Shown here: positions 9,309-18,100 of the stretch, in pieces
How positions within the stretch are numbered: the stretch's first letter is position 1
How the letters are laid out: the number at the start of each line of letters is the position of its first letter
Assembly: GCA_043557195.1 (NCBI GenBank)
Contig: CP121314.1
Coordinates: 4,154,001-4,218,000 of the forward strand
From: Jejuia sp043557195
Lineage (GTDB): Bacteria > Bacteroidota > Bacteroidia > Flavobacteriales > Flavobacteriaceae
DNA length: 64,000 bases
Reading direction: 5' to 3'
Program-made: the position numbers and the translations under genes
The notes under the pieces: generated by a model
Seen by the model: only the letters and a program-made list of their open reading frames with translations
Database searches by the model: none
What the model was told of the DNA's origin: nothing

Positions 9309-10178
9309 CTATAAATGTGTTTCAATAAATGCTTTTAGCTTATTCCAAGTATCTAAAAGTTCTAATCCTACCCAACCGTGACCTGCATTTTCATATAAAG
9401 TGAACTGATGAGTAATATTCAACGATTGTAATTTATCTCGTAAATCTGTGCCTTGGGTTGTTGGGATTAAGGGATCTTGTCCGCCATAAAATAAAACAGT
9501 TGGTGGCGCACTTGTAGTAACCTGATGAAACGGACTTACCTCTTGCAGAAAGTTTGTTGAAGGTTCAATTCCAAAAACGTCTATTAAGTTTTGCAATACG
9601 GGGTCAGTATTGTTCAAATACGCGGGGTCAGTAAAATTAGTAGGCCCCACAATGCTGCAAACCATATCTACTTTTGCATTATCATCAAAAGCATAACTCC
9701 ATAAAAGCGATAAATGTGCGCCTGCGCTGGTGCCGATAAACCCTATATCTTCAGAAATTGAATATTTACTTTTATTCTCTTTTAAAAAATTTACAACGCT
9801 TGTAATATCTTCAATCTGCATTGGATATGGTGGATTATCAGCGTCAGCCAATCGATAATTCATATTTACAACAGCAATATCCGTAAGTTCTTGTGTTACT
9901 AATAATTTAATAGCATCCATATCGGCTTTACTACCAGAAGTCCAACCTCCACCATGAATCAATATTACAGTTTTTGTAGCCAATGTTCTATTTGCTGGAA
10001 GGTATAAATCAAATTTTTGACGGTCCGCTGTTCCATAAGGTATATTAAGTTCTTCATAAATTTTACTCGTGTCTAGAGTATCATTTGAAATTTCAGGACT
10101 ATCAGCAGATTCATTAGAGCAAGAGGTGTTTATACCCACAAACAAAATACTAACAAAAAGCAACTTTAATATTTTCAT
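9309..10178 (-). CDS. alpha/beta hydrolase (esterase) lipoprotein
   Basis: A 289-residue lipoprotein: the N-terminus ends in a lipobox-like region with Cys20 (GINTSC). The hydrolase domain has the oxyanion HGGGW at residues 75-79, the nucleophile Ser151 in GTSAG, Asp235 in GGQDPLIP and His267 in NAGHGW. This pattern is that of carboxylesterase, acetyl-esterase and feruloyl-esterase-like enzymes of the BD-FAE or Aes type. It is probably anchored in the outer or inner membrane and cleaves an ester on a small molecule or polysaccharide. The 42-base gap to the downstream protease gene allows co-transcription. Exact substrate not determinable. Confidence 0.88.
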   Translation of the reverse strand: MKILKLLFVSILFVGINTSCSNESADSPEISNDTLDTSKIYEELNIPYGTADRQKFDLYLPANRTLATKTVILIHGGGWTSGSKADMDAIKLLVTQELTDIAVVNMNYRLADADNPPYPMQIEDITSVVNFLKENKSKYSISEDIGFIGTSAGAHLSLLWSYAFDDNAKVDMVCSIVGPTNFTDPAYLNNTDPVLQNLIDVFGIEPSTNFLQEVSPFHQVTTSAPPTVLFYGGQDPLIPTTQGTDLRDKLQSLNITHQFTLYENAGHGWVGLELLDTWNKLKAFIETHL

Positions 10179-10225
10179 GACATTTTTTTTAATTACTTTG
10201 TAAACGTTGGCACAAGATAAATATT

Positions 10226-10846
10226 ATGGCGGAGTTTATCAGAATATATGAAGAGAACCCTAATCCGAAAGAGATTGATAGGGTGGTGAAGGTGCTTAAA
10301 AAAGGCGGCCTTATTATTTATCCAACCGATACTGTTTATGGCTTAGGTTGCGACATCACCAATCTTAGAGCTTTAGAAAAAGTAGCCCGAATAAAAGGTG
10401 TAAAGCTCGAAAAATCCAACTTTTCCTTTGTTTGCCATGATTTAAGCAACCTAAGTGACTATGTGAAACAAATAGACACATCTACCTTTAAAATACTTAA
10501 ACGGGCCCTTCCTGGAGCATACACGTTTATACTTCCGGGTTCTAAGTCCTTGCCAAATCCGTTTAAAAAACGAAAAACAGTGGGTATTAGGGTGCCAGAT
10601 AACAATATCGCTTTAGAGATAGTAAAACAATTGGGCAATCCTATTATATCAACATCTATTCATGACGAAGATGAAATCTTAGAGTATACCACCGATCCTG
10701 AATTAATTCTCGAAAAATGGGATAATCTTGTAGATTTGGTTATTGATGGTGGTTATGGCGATAACGAACCGTCTACCGTAATAGATTTATCTGAAGACGC
10801 ACCAACAGTTATTAGAGAAGGTAAGGGGAGTTTAGAAATTTTTTAA
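10226..10846 (+). CDS. Sua5/YciO/YrdC-domain protein (YciO type)
   Basis: A 206-residue single-domain YrdC-fold protein. Motifs are IIYPTDTVYGLGCDI, the SF.FVCHDL strand, PGAYTFIL, GIRVPDN and STSI, ending VDLVIDGGYG...STVIDL...VIREGKG. Length and layout resemble E. coli YciO (206 residues, known from memory) more than the longer TsaC/Sua5 proteins. YrdC-fold proteins make threonylcarbamoyl-AMP for the t6A tRNA modification; whether YciO members do so at a useful rate is less certain. Cytoplasmic, transcribed alone, ATG start at 10226, divergent from the esterase gene. Confidence 0.88.
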   Translation: MAEFIRIYEENPNPKEIDRVVKVLKKGGLIIYPTDTVYGLGCDITNLRALEKVARIKGVKLEKSNFSFVCHDLSNLSDYVKQIDTSTFKILKRALPGAYTFILPGSKSLPNPFKKRKTVGIRVPDNNIALEIVKQLGNPIISTSIHDEDEILEYTTDPELILEKWDNLVDLVIDGGYGDNEPSTVIDLSEDAPTVIREGKGSLEIF

Positions 10847-10859
10847 ATTGTTTATTTTT

Positions 10860-10949
10860 GGGCGCTACCCAACCAGGGTCGGGCTTTCCGCTAATAGTTT
10901 TGGCTCGATGCACGCCTCGCCAAAAGCTGCCGCTGCAATCCCTAGCGCA
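10860..10949. repeat. structured GC-rich intergenic repeat element (REP-like)
   Basis: A roughly 90-base element far richer in G+C than its surroundings. Its ends are complementary (GCGCTA at 10862-10867 and TAGCGC at 10943-10948). An inner hairpin pairs TTTTGGC (10898-10904) with GCCAAAA (10919-10925), and CCGCT occurs on both sides. From memory, elements beginning GGGCG(C/T)TACCC and containing GGGTCGGGCTTTCCGCT are scattered between genes in many Flavobacteria. It lies between convergent genes, just before a terminator. Function unknown. Confidence 0.6.
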
Positions 10950-11010
10950 ATTACCGCTATAACTTTGATACCAAGGGCAATTTTTCAGACAACGTATTAA
11001 ATCAAAATAA

Positions 11011-11039
11011 AAAAGCCCAATCAGTTAGATTGAGCTTTT
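11011..11039 (-). terminator. intrinsic terminator of the OmpA gene (possibly bidirectional)
   Basis: Arms AAAAGCCCAATC (11011-11022) and GATTGAGCTTTT (11028-11039) pair with one mismatch around a 5-base loop. On the minus strand the hairpin is followed by a T-run, so it best serves the OmpA gene; the plus strand also gives TTTT. It sits between convergent genes. Confidence 0.75.
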
Positions 11040-11063
11040 AAATATATTTTGAAAAAACTGTTA

Positions 11064-11903
11064 TTAGTTACCTCCAGCTTCAAGGTTTTTCATTTCCTTT
11101 TCAACTAAATCATAGAACTGATCTAATTTTGGAAGCACTACAATTCTGGTACGTCTGTTTGTTGCTCTGTTTTCAGCAGTGTCATTATCAACCAAAGGTA
11201 CATAAGAACTACGTCCTGCAGCTATTAAACGTCCTGGGTTAACTTCTAATTCTTCTAACACACGAATAATTGATGTCGCACGCTTTACACTTAAATCCCA
11301 GTTGTCAATTAAAACACCACTTGAATAAGATCTACTATCTGTATGTCCTTCAACCATACATTCAAAATCAGGCTTCGCGTTTACAACTTTAGCAACTTTA
11401 GCTAATACTTCCTTAGCTTTTGTTGTTACGTTATAACTACCACTTTTAAATAATAATTTATCTGATATAGAGATGAATACAACACCTTTTTCAACATTTA
11501 CTTCAATATCAGGATCATTAATTCCAACTTCACGCTTAAAGCTAGTCACTAAAGCAAGTGTAACACTATCCTTTTGAGTTAGAGCGTCTTGCAAGCGTGT
11601 AATTTTTAAATCCTTTTCTTTAAGGCTTTCTAACGTTTTCTCAACGTTACTAGCACCTTTAGCAGAAATTATTCCAAGATTATCATTAGCTTCTTTTAAA
11701 TCTTTAACTCTTTCTTCTAAAACAGATACTTTAGCTGTTGCAGAAGCTCTTTCTTCCAAACATGAGTTTAATTTTACTGTTGCAGAATTTAATAAATCTT
11801 GTGTTTCTTTTTGCTTTTCCTCTAATGCTAAAAATTCTTTTTTAGACACACAAGAACTCAATACAAATAGCATTGATAAGCTAAGTAGTAATACTTTTTT
11901 CAT
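11064..11903 (-). CDS. OmpA-family peptidoglycan-associated lipoprotein with coiled coil
   Basis: A 279-residue lipoprotein: signal MKKVLLLSLSMLFVLSSC with lipid-attachment Cys18. Residues about 20-120 are Glu/Lys/Leu-rich and predicted coiled coil. The OmpA C-terminal peptidoglycan-binding domain follows, with LLFKSGSYNVT, VEGHTDSRSY, the WDLSVKRATSIIRVL helix and NRATNRRTRIVV with the conserved NRR arginines. It should hold the outer membrane to the cell wall. It is transcribed alone, with a terminator downstream and an AT-rich leader of about 100 bases upstream of the ATG. Confidence 0.93.
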   Translation of the reverse strand: MKKVLLLSLSMLFVLSSCVSKKEFLALEEKQKETQDLLNSATVKLNSCLEERASATAKVSVLEERVKDLKEANDNLGIISAKGASNVEKTLESLKEKDLKITRLQDALTQKDSVTLALVTSFKREVGINDPDIEVNVEKGVVFISISDKLLFKSGSYNVTTKAKEVLAKVAKVVNAKPDFECMVEGHTDSRSYSSGVLIDNWDLSVKRATSIIRVLEELEVNPGRLIAAGRSSYVPLVDNDTAENRATNRRTRIVVLPKLDQFYDLVEKEMKNLEAGGN

Positions 11904-12011
11904 AATTAATAATATAGGTTTTTCGGATTAAATAATTGCTAATTGATTTCGACAAAAGTATATAAAAAACGGATGAATTAAGAACTGTTAACAAAACTTT
12001 TACTAACCGAG

Positions 12012-13001
12012 TTATAAACTTTTGTAATACCTTTTTCTATTTACGAAATAATGCCAAACTATGGATGTTTTTTGATAGTGTTTTATTTTGCTTTTGGCCT
12101 CTTTTCTTTTCTTAAGAAACTCAGGAAGATATTTATAAAAACTAAAGTGTGCTTTTAGTATTGCCAAGAAATGGGCAAATTTAAATTCAAACAAAAACTT
12201 TATTCCAGCGATACCATCTAAAACTAACCTAGTAAAAACTAAGAGAAATATATTCCCTTGCGCATTTTTAACCAAAGTAAACAGGCTATTTCTAAAGTTC
12301 AAAAATGTTTTTCTAGGATTGCTATTGCTTAGGGTGGCACCACCAACATGATATACAGAGGAGTTACCATTGTAAAGAACTTGATGCCCTTTGTTTTTAG
12401 CACGCCAGCATAAATCTATTTCTTCCATGTGTGCAAAAAACAATTCGTCAAAACCATTCAGGTCATTATAAACCTTACTTCTTATAAACAAACAAGCGCC
12501 AGACGCCCAAAAAATAGATGCTTCATCATCAAACTGTCCATTATCTTTTTCTACAGTGTTAAAAATTCTGCCCCTACAATAAGGATATCCAAACTTGTCA
12601 ATAAATCCGCCTGCAGCTCCTGCATATTCAAAAAACTTCCTTTGCTTGTAGTCTAAAAGTTTAGGTTGTATTATGGCAACTTGTGGATTGCTTTCAAAAC
12701 TTTTTTTAATAGGTAACAACCAATCTTTAGTAACTTCAACATCACTATTTAAAAGGCAAAAAATATCAGCATCTACATGCTGTAAGGCATCATTATAGCC
12801 TTTAGCAAAACCGCCATTGCTTTTATTTTTAATAATTTTAATATCTGGAAAAGTAGAGTTTAAAAAAGGGATAGAATCATCGGTTGAAGCATTGTCTGCC
12901 ACATAAATATCCGCGTCTTTAGAATATCTAATAACAGAAGGTAAAAACTGCTCTAAAAGCGCTTTTCCATTCCAATTTAATATAACAACAGCAATTTTCA
13001 T
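12012..13001 (-). CDS. family 2 glycosyltransferase
   Basis: A 329-residue GT-A-fold glycosyltransferase resembling rhamnosyltransferase-like enzymes. It starts VVILNWNGKALLEQFLPSV, with VADNASTDDS for nucleotide binding, the DxD-equivalent LLNSDVEV near residue 87, WASGACLFIRS and the acceptor-site FDELFFAHMEEIDLCWRA. The C-terminus has hydrophobic stretches that may contact the membrane (IFLLVFTRLVLDGIAG). It likely adds a sugar to a surface polysaccharide or glycoprotein. Its ATG overlaps the stop of the upstream HsdR-N-like gene by 4 bases, so the two are one transcript. Confidence 0.9.
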   Translation of the reverse strand: MKIAVVILNWNGKALLEQFLPSVIRYSKDADIYVADNASTDDSIPFLNSTFPDIKIIKNKSNGGFAKGYNDALQHVDADIFCLLNSDVEVTKDWLLPIKKSFESNPQVAIIQPKLLDYKQRKFFEYAGAAGGFIDKFGYPYCRGRIFNTVEKDNGQFDDEASIFWASGACLFIRSKVYNDLNGFDELFFAHMEEIDLCWRAKNKGHQVLYNGNSSVYHVGGATLSNSNPRKTFLNFRNSLFTLVKNAQGNIFLLVFTRLVLDGIAGIKFLFEFKFAHFLAILKAHFSFYKYLPEFLKKRKEAKSKIKHYQKTSIVWHYFVNRKRYYKSL

Positions 13002-13444
13002 CTTCTATACTCAGGAATATCTTTTAAAAATTGATATTTTTCATTTTCGAAATCCATCTGACAATAATAGTGATTTAATCCGTTAGTCACCATTAAGTAG
13101 TCTGCATTAAGTGCTAAATTATAGCGTGCAACTTGGTCAAAAACCTTTTGATTAATTTCAATTTTGGGAGCTTTACATTCTATAATAAGATGTATATCGC
13201 CATTTGGTTTAAACACAATTATATCGTAGCGTTTGCTTAAACCATGCACCTTTAATTCCTTTTCAACATTAATTAATGATTTTGGATATTTTTTTTCATC
13301 AACTAAAAAATGAACACAATTTTGGCGTACCCATTCTTCAGGTTGTAACACCACAAACTTTTTACGAATGATGTCAAAAATTAGAACTTTATTTTCGCTA
13401 TTTTTGAATCGAAATTGATATGTTGGGAAATTCAATTTATGCAC
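12998..13444 (-). CDS. HsdR-N-terminal-domain (PD-(D/E)xK fold) protein
   Basis: A 148-residue protein corresponding to the type I restriction HsdR N-terminal domain (HSDR_N_2-like). The nuclease-fold core is visible as YDIIVFKPNGDIHLIIECKAP, giving D...E-x-K, followed by a Gln-containing helix (KVFDQVARYN). The start read here is GTG at 13442-13444 (MHKLNF). No helicase, specificity or methylase subunit is nearby, so it is not a restriction system. Such orphan proteins are common next to housekeeping genes in Bacteroidota, here the glycosyltransferase (4-base overlap) and, divergently, holA. A DNA-processing role is only inferred. Confidence 0.82.
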   Translation of the reverse strand: MHKLNFPTYQFRFKNSENKVLIFDIIRKKFVVLQPEEWVRQNCVHFLVDEKKYPKSLINVEKELKVHGLSKRYDIIVFKPNGDIHLIIECKAPKIEINQKVFDQVARYNLALNADYLMVTNGLNHYYCQMDFENEKYQFLKDIPEYRR

Positions 13445-13506
13445 CTCACAAATGTATTATTATAATAGCATTTTAGGTAGGTTTCCCTAAAAATTTTCTT
13501 TAGACT

Positions 13507-14511
13507 TTGGACGAGGTTAAACAATTAGTTACGGATATAAAAAATGGAAATCTTAAACCCATTTACTTTTTAATGGGAGAGGAGGCATATTATATCGACA
13601 AAATCTCAGATTTTATAGAAGACACTATTCTAACGGAAGAGGAGAGAGGTTTTAACCAAATGATATTATACGGTAGGGATATTTCTATTGAAGACATTGT
13701 GAGTAATGCGAAGCGATATCCAATGATGGCAGAATATCAAGTAGTTATCATTAAGGAAGCCCAAGATTTATCTCGTACTATTGAAAAATTAGCATCTTAT
13801 GCTGAGCACCCACAACCCACAACAGTCCTTGTAGTAAATTACAAATACAAAAAAATTGATAAGCGTAAAGCACTATACAAAGCCATTAAAAAAAGCGGTG
13901 TGGTTTATGAGAGTAAAAAGCTTTATGAAAATCAAGTAGCTGATTGGATACGGCGCATATTATCTCCAAAAGGCTATTCTATAACACCAAAAGCTGCCCA
14001 AATGCTAGTGGAGTTTTTAGGTACAGACTTAAGCAAAATCAATAATGAGCTAGAGAAACTACAAATTATATTACCAAAGAATAGCCAGATAACACCAGAG
14101 TTAATTGAAGAAAATATTGGTATTAGCAAAGATTATAACAACTTTGAATTACGAAAAGCTATTGGAGATAAGAACGTTGTAAAAGCACATCAAATAGTCA
14201 ATTATTTTGCTGAAAACCCAAAAGACAACCCCATGGTGGTAACGGTTTCATTACTATTTAACTTTTTTTCACAGTTATTACATTTTCATGGTTTAAAAGA
14301 TAAATCTCCAAGGAGTGTCGCTTCTGCACTTCGTATCAACCCATATTTTGTAAATGAATATGTGGCAGCAGCACGTAATTACCCCATGCGAAAAGTAAGC
14401 ACCGTAGTTTCTACGCTAAGAGATTTTGATGTAAAAAGTAAAGGTGTAGGAGCAAATGCTGTACCTCAAGGAGATTTGTTAAAAGAATTGTTAGTTAGAA
14501 TTTTAAATTAA
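13507..14511 (+). CDS. holA: DNA polymerase III subunit delta
   Basis: A 334-residue clamp-loader subunit. The N-terminal domain has PIYFLMGEEAYYIDKI and the central RYPMMAEYQVVIIKEAQ, with LEKLQIIL and a helical C-terminus typical of HolA. It opens the sliding clamp within the DNA polymerase III holoenzyme. The best start is TTG at 13507 giving MDEVKQLVTDI; no ATG lies near the family's N-terminus. Its stop overlaps the ung start (TAATG), so replication and uracil repair genes are translationally coupled. Divergent from the HsdR-N-like gene with 62 bases between them. Confidence 0.92.
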   Translation: MDEVKQLVTDIKNGNLKPIYFLMGEEAYYIDKISDFIEDTILTEEERGFNQMILYGRDISIEDIVSNAKRYPMMAEYQVVIIKEAQDLSRTIEKLASYAEHPQPTTVLVVNYKYKKIDKRKALYKAIKKSGVVYESKKLYENQVADWIRRILSPKGYSITPKAAQMLVEFLGTDLSKINNELEKLQIILPKNSQITPELIEENIGISKDYNNFELRKAIGDKNVVKAHQIVNYFAENPKDNPMVVTVSLLFNFFSQLLHFHGLKDKSPRSVASALRINPYFVNEYVAAARNYPMRKVSTVVSTLRDFDVKSKGVGANAVPQGDLLKELLVRILN

Positions 14512-15176
14512 TGGAAGTTGCTATTCACGAAAGTTGGAAATCGCATTTAAATTCGGAGTTTGAAAAACCATATTTTAAAGATTTAGTCAATTTTGTCAAG
14601 CAAGAGTATAAGACTCATCAATGTTTTCCTCCTGGAAAGGAAATTTTTAATGCTTTTAATTATTGTCATTTTAGTGATGTAAAAGTGGTTATTATTGGTC
14701 AAGATCCGTATCATGGTCCTAGACAAGCCAATGGTTTATGTTTTTCTGTAAAGGATGGAGTTCCACATCCACCATCACTCATAAATATTTTTAGAGAAAT
14801 TGAATCTGATTTAGGAAATCCTTACCCAAAAAGTGGTGATTTATCTCGTTGGGCTAAGCAAGGGGTACTATTACTTAATGCCACCCTAACCGTAAGAGCA
14901 CATCAAGCCGGAAGCCATCAAAAAAAAGGTTGGGAAACCTTTACTGATGCAGTGATTAAAACGGTAAGTTCTAAAAAAGAAGGTGTTGTTTTTTTGCTTT
15001 GGGGCGGATTTGCAAAAAAAAAGTCAAAATTAATTGATACTGGAAAGCATCATATACTAACTTCAGGTCACCCCTCACCTTTGAGCGCTAATAGAGGCTA
15101 TTGGTTTGGTAATACACATTTTAGCAAAACGAATGAATTGCTGAATATGACTGGTGAAAATGAAATAAAATGGTAA
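14511..15176 (+). CDS. ung: uracil-DNA glycosylase
   Basis: A 221-residue family 1 uracil-DNA glycosylase, full length. The catalytic water-activating loop GQDPYHG contains Asp65, and the C-terminal GHPSPLSANRG carries the DNA-intercalation loop with the catalytic His. It removes uracil from DNA to start base excision repair. The ATG shares its A with the holA stop codon, so translation is coupled to holA. A small minus-strand gene converges at its 3' end with a 6-base gap. Confidence 0.97.
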   Translation: MEVAIHESWKSHLNSEFEKPYFKDLVNFVKQEYKTHQCFPPGKEIFNAFNYCHFSDVKVVIIGQDPYHGPRQANGLCFSVKDGVPHPPSLINIFREIESDLGNPYPKSGDLSRWAKQGVLLLNATLTVRAHQAGSHQKKGWETFTDAVIKTVSSKKEGVVFLLWGGFAKKKSKLIDTGKHHILTSGHPSPLSANRGYWFGNTHFSKTNELLNMTGENEIKW

Positions 15177-15182
15177 ACCCCC

Positions 15183-15359
15183 TTAACTTCCTGTAGGAGC
15201 AAGGTTTTCGTTTATTTCCAGAAGCACTCTATTCGATTTAAGAACAATAGGTTTTCTATCAAGTTTATTCACTTTTACAGTTTTATTGCAACTGAATTTA
15301 AGCAACAGAAGATTAATTAAAACCAAACAAGAAATAACAATAGTAGTTGTTAATAACAT
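15183..15359 (-). CDS. small single-pass membrane protein, unknown function
   Basis: A 58-residue protein from ATG 15357-15359; a TTG two codons upstream is in frame. Residues about 3-22 (LTTTIVISCLVLINLLLLKF) form one membrane segment, followed by SCNKT, a short basic stretch, and the C-terminus LAPTGS. The combination of a hydrophobic N-terminus, FSCNKT and an LAPTGS end is one I recall from small Flavobacteria proteins, so it is probably real. It could also pass for a lipoprotein-like tail-anchored peptide. No function can be given. Confidence 0.6.
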   Translation of the reverse strand: MLLTTTIVISCLVLINLLLLKFSCNKTVKVNKLDRKPIVLKSNRVLLEINENLAPTGS

Positions 15360-15601
15360 AGGCAATTTAGATTTAGTTCGGTAAAAGTATTAAAAAAATC
15401 GTTAAAGTGCAAATTTTAACAATTTTATATAAACCTTAATACAAATTTAGCAAATAAAATACTACACGTCTATAAGTAGAACTACTTAATTTTCACTTTT
15501 ATTAATTTGTTTTAAATACACTAGCTGATTTAATATTCTTTCAATATTTTCTTTTCATATTATTATTTTAATAACTCCAAGGTGCTTTACAAAATATAAT
15601 T

Positions 15602-15609
15602 TATTTTTG
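15602..15609 (+). promoter_or_regulatory. candidate -7 promoter box for the menaquinone cluster
   Basis: TATTTTTG fits the Bacteroidota TAnnTTTG box exactly and ends 17 bases before the menB ATG. No clear TTG is found at the -33 distance, so strength is uncertain. The upstream 240 bases (15360-15600) are AT-rich with no other recognisable feature. Confidence 0.4.
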
Positions 15610-15626
15610 ACCAAAATATTATAAGT

Positions 15627-16466
15627 ATGATCACACCAGAATGGGTAACCGTAAAAGAATATGAAGACATCACTTATAAAAAAAGCGATGGTGTAGCAAG
15701 AATTGCGTTCAATAGACCAAATGTAAGAAATGCATTTAGACCGAAAACTACAAGTGAGCTTTATGATGCGTTTTATGATGCTAATGAAGACACTTCTATT
15801 GGCGTTGTTTTGCTTTCTGCAGAAGGACCATCAACCAAAGATGGTGTGTATTCGTTTTGTAGCGGAGGAGACCAAAAGGCTAGAGGGCATCAGGGTTATG
15901 TAGGAGAAGATGGTTATCATCGTTTAAATATTTTAGAAGTTCAACGTTTAATTAGGTTTATGCCTAAGGCTGTAATTGCCGTTGTTCCGGGATGGGCAGT
16001 TGGCGGCGGACATAGTTTACATGTAGTTTGTGATTTAACGCTAGCAAGTAAAGAGCATGCCATTTTTAAACAAACAGACGCTGATGTTACAAGTTTTGAT
16101 GGCGGGTATGGTTCAGCTTATTTGGCAAAAATGGTAGGTCAGAAAAAAGCTCGGGAAATTTTCTTTTTAGGAAGGAATTACTCTGCTCAGGAAGCCTATG
16201 AAATGGGAATGGTAAATGCAGTAATTCCCCATGCGGAATTGGAAAACACTGCTTATGAATGGGCTCAAGAAATTCTAGCTAAGTCTCCAACATCTATTAA
16301 AATGCTTAAATTTGCGATGAATTTAACTGATGATGGCATGGTAGGGCAACAGGTTTTTGCAGGTGAAGCCACACGATTAGCTTATATGACAGAAGAGGCA
16401 AAAGAAGGGCGCAATGCATTTTTAGAAAAGCGCAAGCCTAATTTCGAAAAAAAATGGATTCCATAA
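15627..16466 (+). CDS. menB: 1,4-dihydroxy-2-naphthoyl-CoA synthase
   Basis: A 279-residue crotonase-fold enzyme that closes the ring of o-succinylbenzoyl-CoA in menaquinone synthesis. Features are NRPNVRNAFRP, CSGGDQKARG (oxyanion and substrate loop), PGWAVGGGHSLHVVCDLTLAS, TDADVTSFDGGYGS with the catalytic Asp/Tyr region, and the C-terminal FLEKRKPNF. Length is the family norm. It is the first gene of the cluster, directly followed by menA with overlapping stop and start (TAATG). All partners needed to use its product are close by (menA, menC, menE). Confidence 0.96.
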   Translation: MITPEWVTVKEYEDITYKKSDGVARIAFNRPNVRNAFRPKTTSELYDAFYDANEDTSIGVVLLSAEGPSTKDGVYSFCSGGDQKARGHQGYVGEDGYHRLNILEVQRLIRFMPKAVIAVVPGWAVGGGHSLHVVCDLTLASKEHAIFKQTDADVTSFDGGYGSAYLAKMVGQKKAREIFFLGRNYSAQEAYEMGMVNAVIPHAELENTAYEWAQEILAKSPTSIKMLKFAMNLTDDGMVGQQVFAGEATRLAYMTEEAKEGRNAFLEKRKPNFEKKWIP

Positions 16467-17368
16467 TGAAAAACCTTTCAGTTTGGATTTCAGCAATGCG
16501 ATTACGAACATTACCTTTATCTGTTTCAGGTATTGTAATTGCATCTAGTTTCGCAGAGTATAATGGATGTTTTGATTGGACGGTATTCTGTTTAGCCATT
16601 CTTACAACCATTAGTCTACAAATCCTTTCTAATTTGGCCAATGATTATGGTGATGGCGTAAAAGGTACTGATGGCACCAATAGAATTGGTCCAGAGCGGG
16701 CGATACAAAGTGGTAAAATAACGCCATTTGCGATGTTTGAGGCTATTAAGCTAAATATTCTTGTTTGTATAGTATTCTCATTTCTTTTGATTTTTACAGC
16801 CTTTGGATCTCAGCATTTCTGGCTAACATTGTTGTTTTTTGGTTTAGGAATCAGCTCCGTTATTGCTGCTATTAGATATACTATAGGTGGTAAAGCCTAT
16901 GGCTATCGGGGACTAGGTGACGTGTTTGTATTCATTTTTTTTGGTCTTATTAGTGTTATTGGATGTTATGTGCTTTACGCTAAAAAAGTGGACCATGTTG
17001 TATTTCTTCCAGCTGTAACCATCGGACTTTTATCTGTAGCTGTCCTTAATTTAAATAATATGAGGGACATCAATTCTGATTTGGCTTCAGGAAAAATGAC
17101 TTTGGCTGCAAAACTTGGTATTTCTAAAGCTAAAAAATATCATTTCTTCTTGATCATATTTGCTATCATTATATCAGTACTTTTTGGAATACTTTATTAT
17201 ACGTCACCATATAATTTGATATACTTTCTGGCCTATATACCTCTAATAATGCATTTAAATACTGTTAAGAATACTGAGGAAGCCTCAGCACTAGATCCAG
17301 AACTGAAAAAGGTAGCGTTATCAACATTTTTACTTGCGGTTTTACTAGCTGTTGGACATTTGTTGTAG
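16466..17368 (+). CDS. menA: 1,4-dihydroxy-2-naphthoate polyprenyltransferase
   Basis: A 300-residue UbiA-superfamily membrane protein with about eight or nine membrane helices that prenylates DHNA to demethylmenaquinone. The first Asp-rich motif NDYGDGVKGTD and the second NNMRDINSD are both present. The start chosen is ATG 16466, which overlaps the menB stop by one base and yields MKNLSVWISAMRLRTLPLS as usual for the family; an ATG 12 bases upstream (16454) is also in frame. Translational coupling to menB is expected. Confidence 0.95.
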   Translation: MKNLSVWISAMRLRTLPLSVSGIVIASSFAEYNGCFDWTVFCLAILTTISLQILSNLANDYGDGVKGTDGTNRIGPERAIQSGKITPFAMFEAIKLNILVCIVFSFLLIFTAFGSQHFWLTLLFFGLGISSVIAAIRYTIGGKAYGYRGLGDVFVFIFFGLISVIGCYVLYAKKVDHVVFLPAVTIGLLSVAVLNLNNMRDINSDLASGKMTLAAKLGISKAKKYHFFLIIFAIIISVLFGILYYTSPYNLIYFLAYIPLIMHLNTVKNTEEASALDPELKKVALSTFLLAVLLAVGHLL

Positions 17369-17419
17369 TGGTTTTATTAGAAAAAATCCCTAATTTTAGT
17401 AAAAGAAAATTAATTACTT

Positions 17420-18097
17420 ATGAAAATCACATTTTACGGTCATGCAAGCTTAGGACTAGAAATTGACAACTTTAATGTTCTTGTAGATCCTTTTATCTCT
17501 GGTAACCCAAAGGCAAGTCATATTGATATTGAGACGCTTAAGGCTGATTATATTTTGGTAACTCATGCACATCAAGATCATATTTTGGATGTTGAAGCCA
17601 TTGCAAAACGAACAGGAGCCACACTAATATCCAATTATGAAATTGTAACACATTATGAAGCCAAGGGCCTAAAAGGACATCCAATGAATCATGGTGGCTC
17701 ATGGCAATTCGATTTTGGCAAAGTAAAATATGTAAACGCTATACATACGTCTTCATTCCCTGACGGCTCGTATGGAGGTCAACCAGGAGGATTCATTATT
17801 GAAACTAACAAGAAAACACTTTATATCGCTGGTGATACTGCCCTCACTTATGATATGAAATTAATTGGTAAGGCTTACGATTTAGATTTAGCAGTATTGC
17901 CTATTGGAGATAACTTTACAATGGGTGTTGACGATGCAATTATAGCTTCTGATTTTATTAAATGTGATAGTATTTTGGGTTATCATTACGACACATTTGG
18001 CTATATTGAAATAGACAAAGTTAGGGCAAAGGCTAAATTTGATACAGAATCGAAATCATTAACACTTTTAGATATTGGAGCATCAATTGAAATATAA
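17420..18097 (+). CDS. metallo-beta-lactamase-fold metal-dependent hydrolase (UPF0173)
   Basis: A 225-residue stand-alone metallo-beta-lactamase-fold protein. The zinc motif HAHQDH covers residues 49-54 with further ligands in AIHTS, AGDTALT and GYHYDTFG. This matches the UPF0173 family (UlaG-like), whose reaction is not defined. It lies 51 bases after menA and just before the DUF2490 gene in the menaquinone cluster, a placement that recurs in Flavobacteria as I remember. A role in menaquinone synthesis, for example thioesterase-type DHNA-CoA hydrolysis, is only a speculation: no recognised DHNA-CoA thioesterase is present in this cluster. Confidence 0.9.
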   Translation: MKITFYGHASLGLEIDNFNVLVDPFISGNPKASHIDIETLKADYILVTHAHQDHILDVEAIAKRTGATLISNYEIVTHYEAKGLKGHPMNHGGSWQFDFGKVKYVNAIHTSSFPDGSYGGQPGGFIIETNKKTLYIAGDTALTYDMKLIGKAYDLDLAVLPIGDNFTMGVDDAIIASDFIKCDSILGYHYDTFGYIEIDKVRAKAKFDTESKSLTLLDIGASIEI

Positions 18098-18100
18098 CAT

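Noticed and set aside
12998..13444. Type I restriction system
   Set aside because: Only an HsdR N-terminal-domain protein is present; no helicase, HsdM or HsdS around it.
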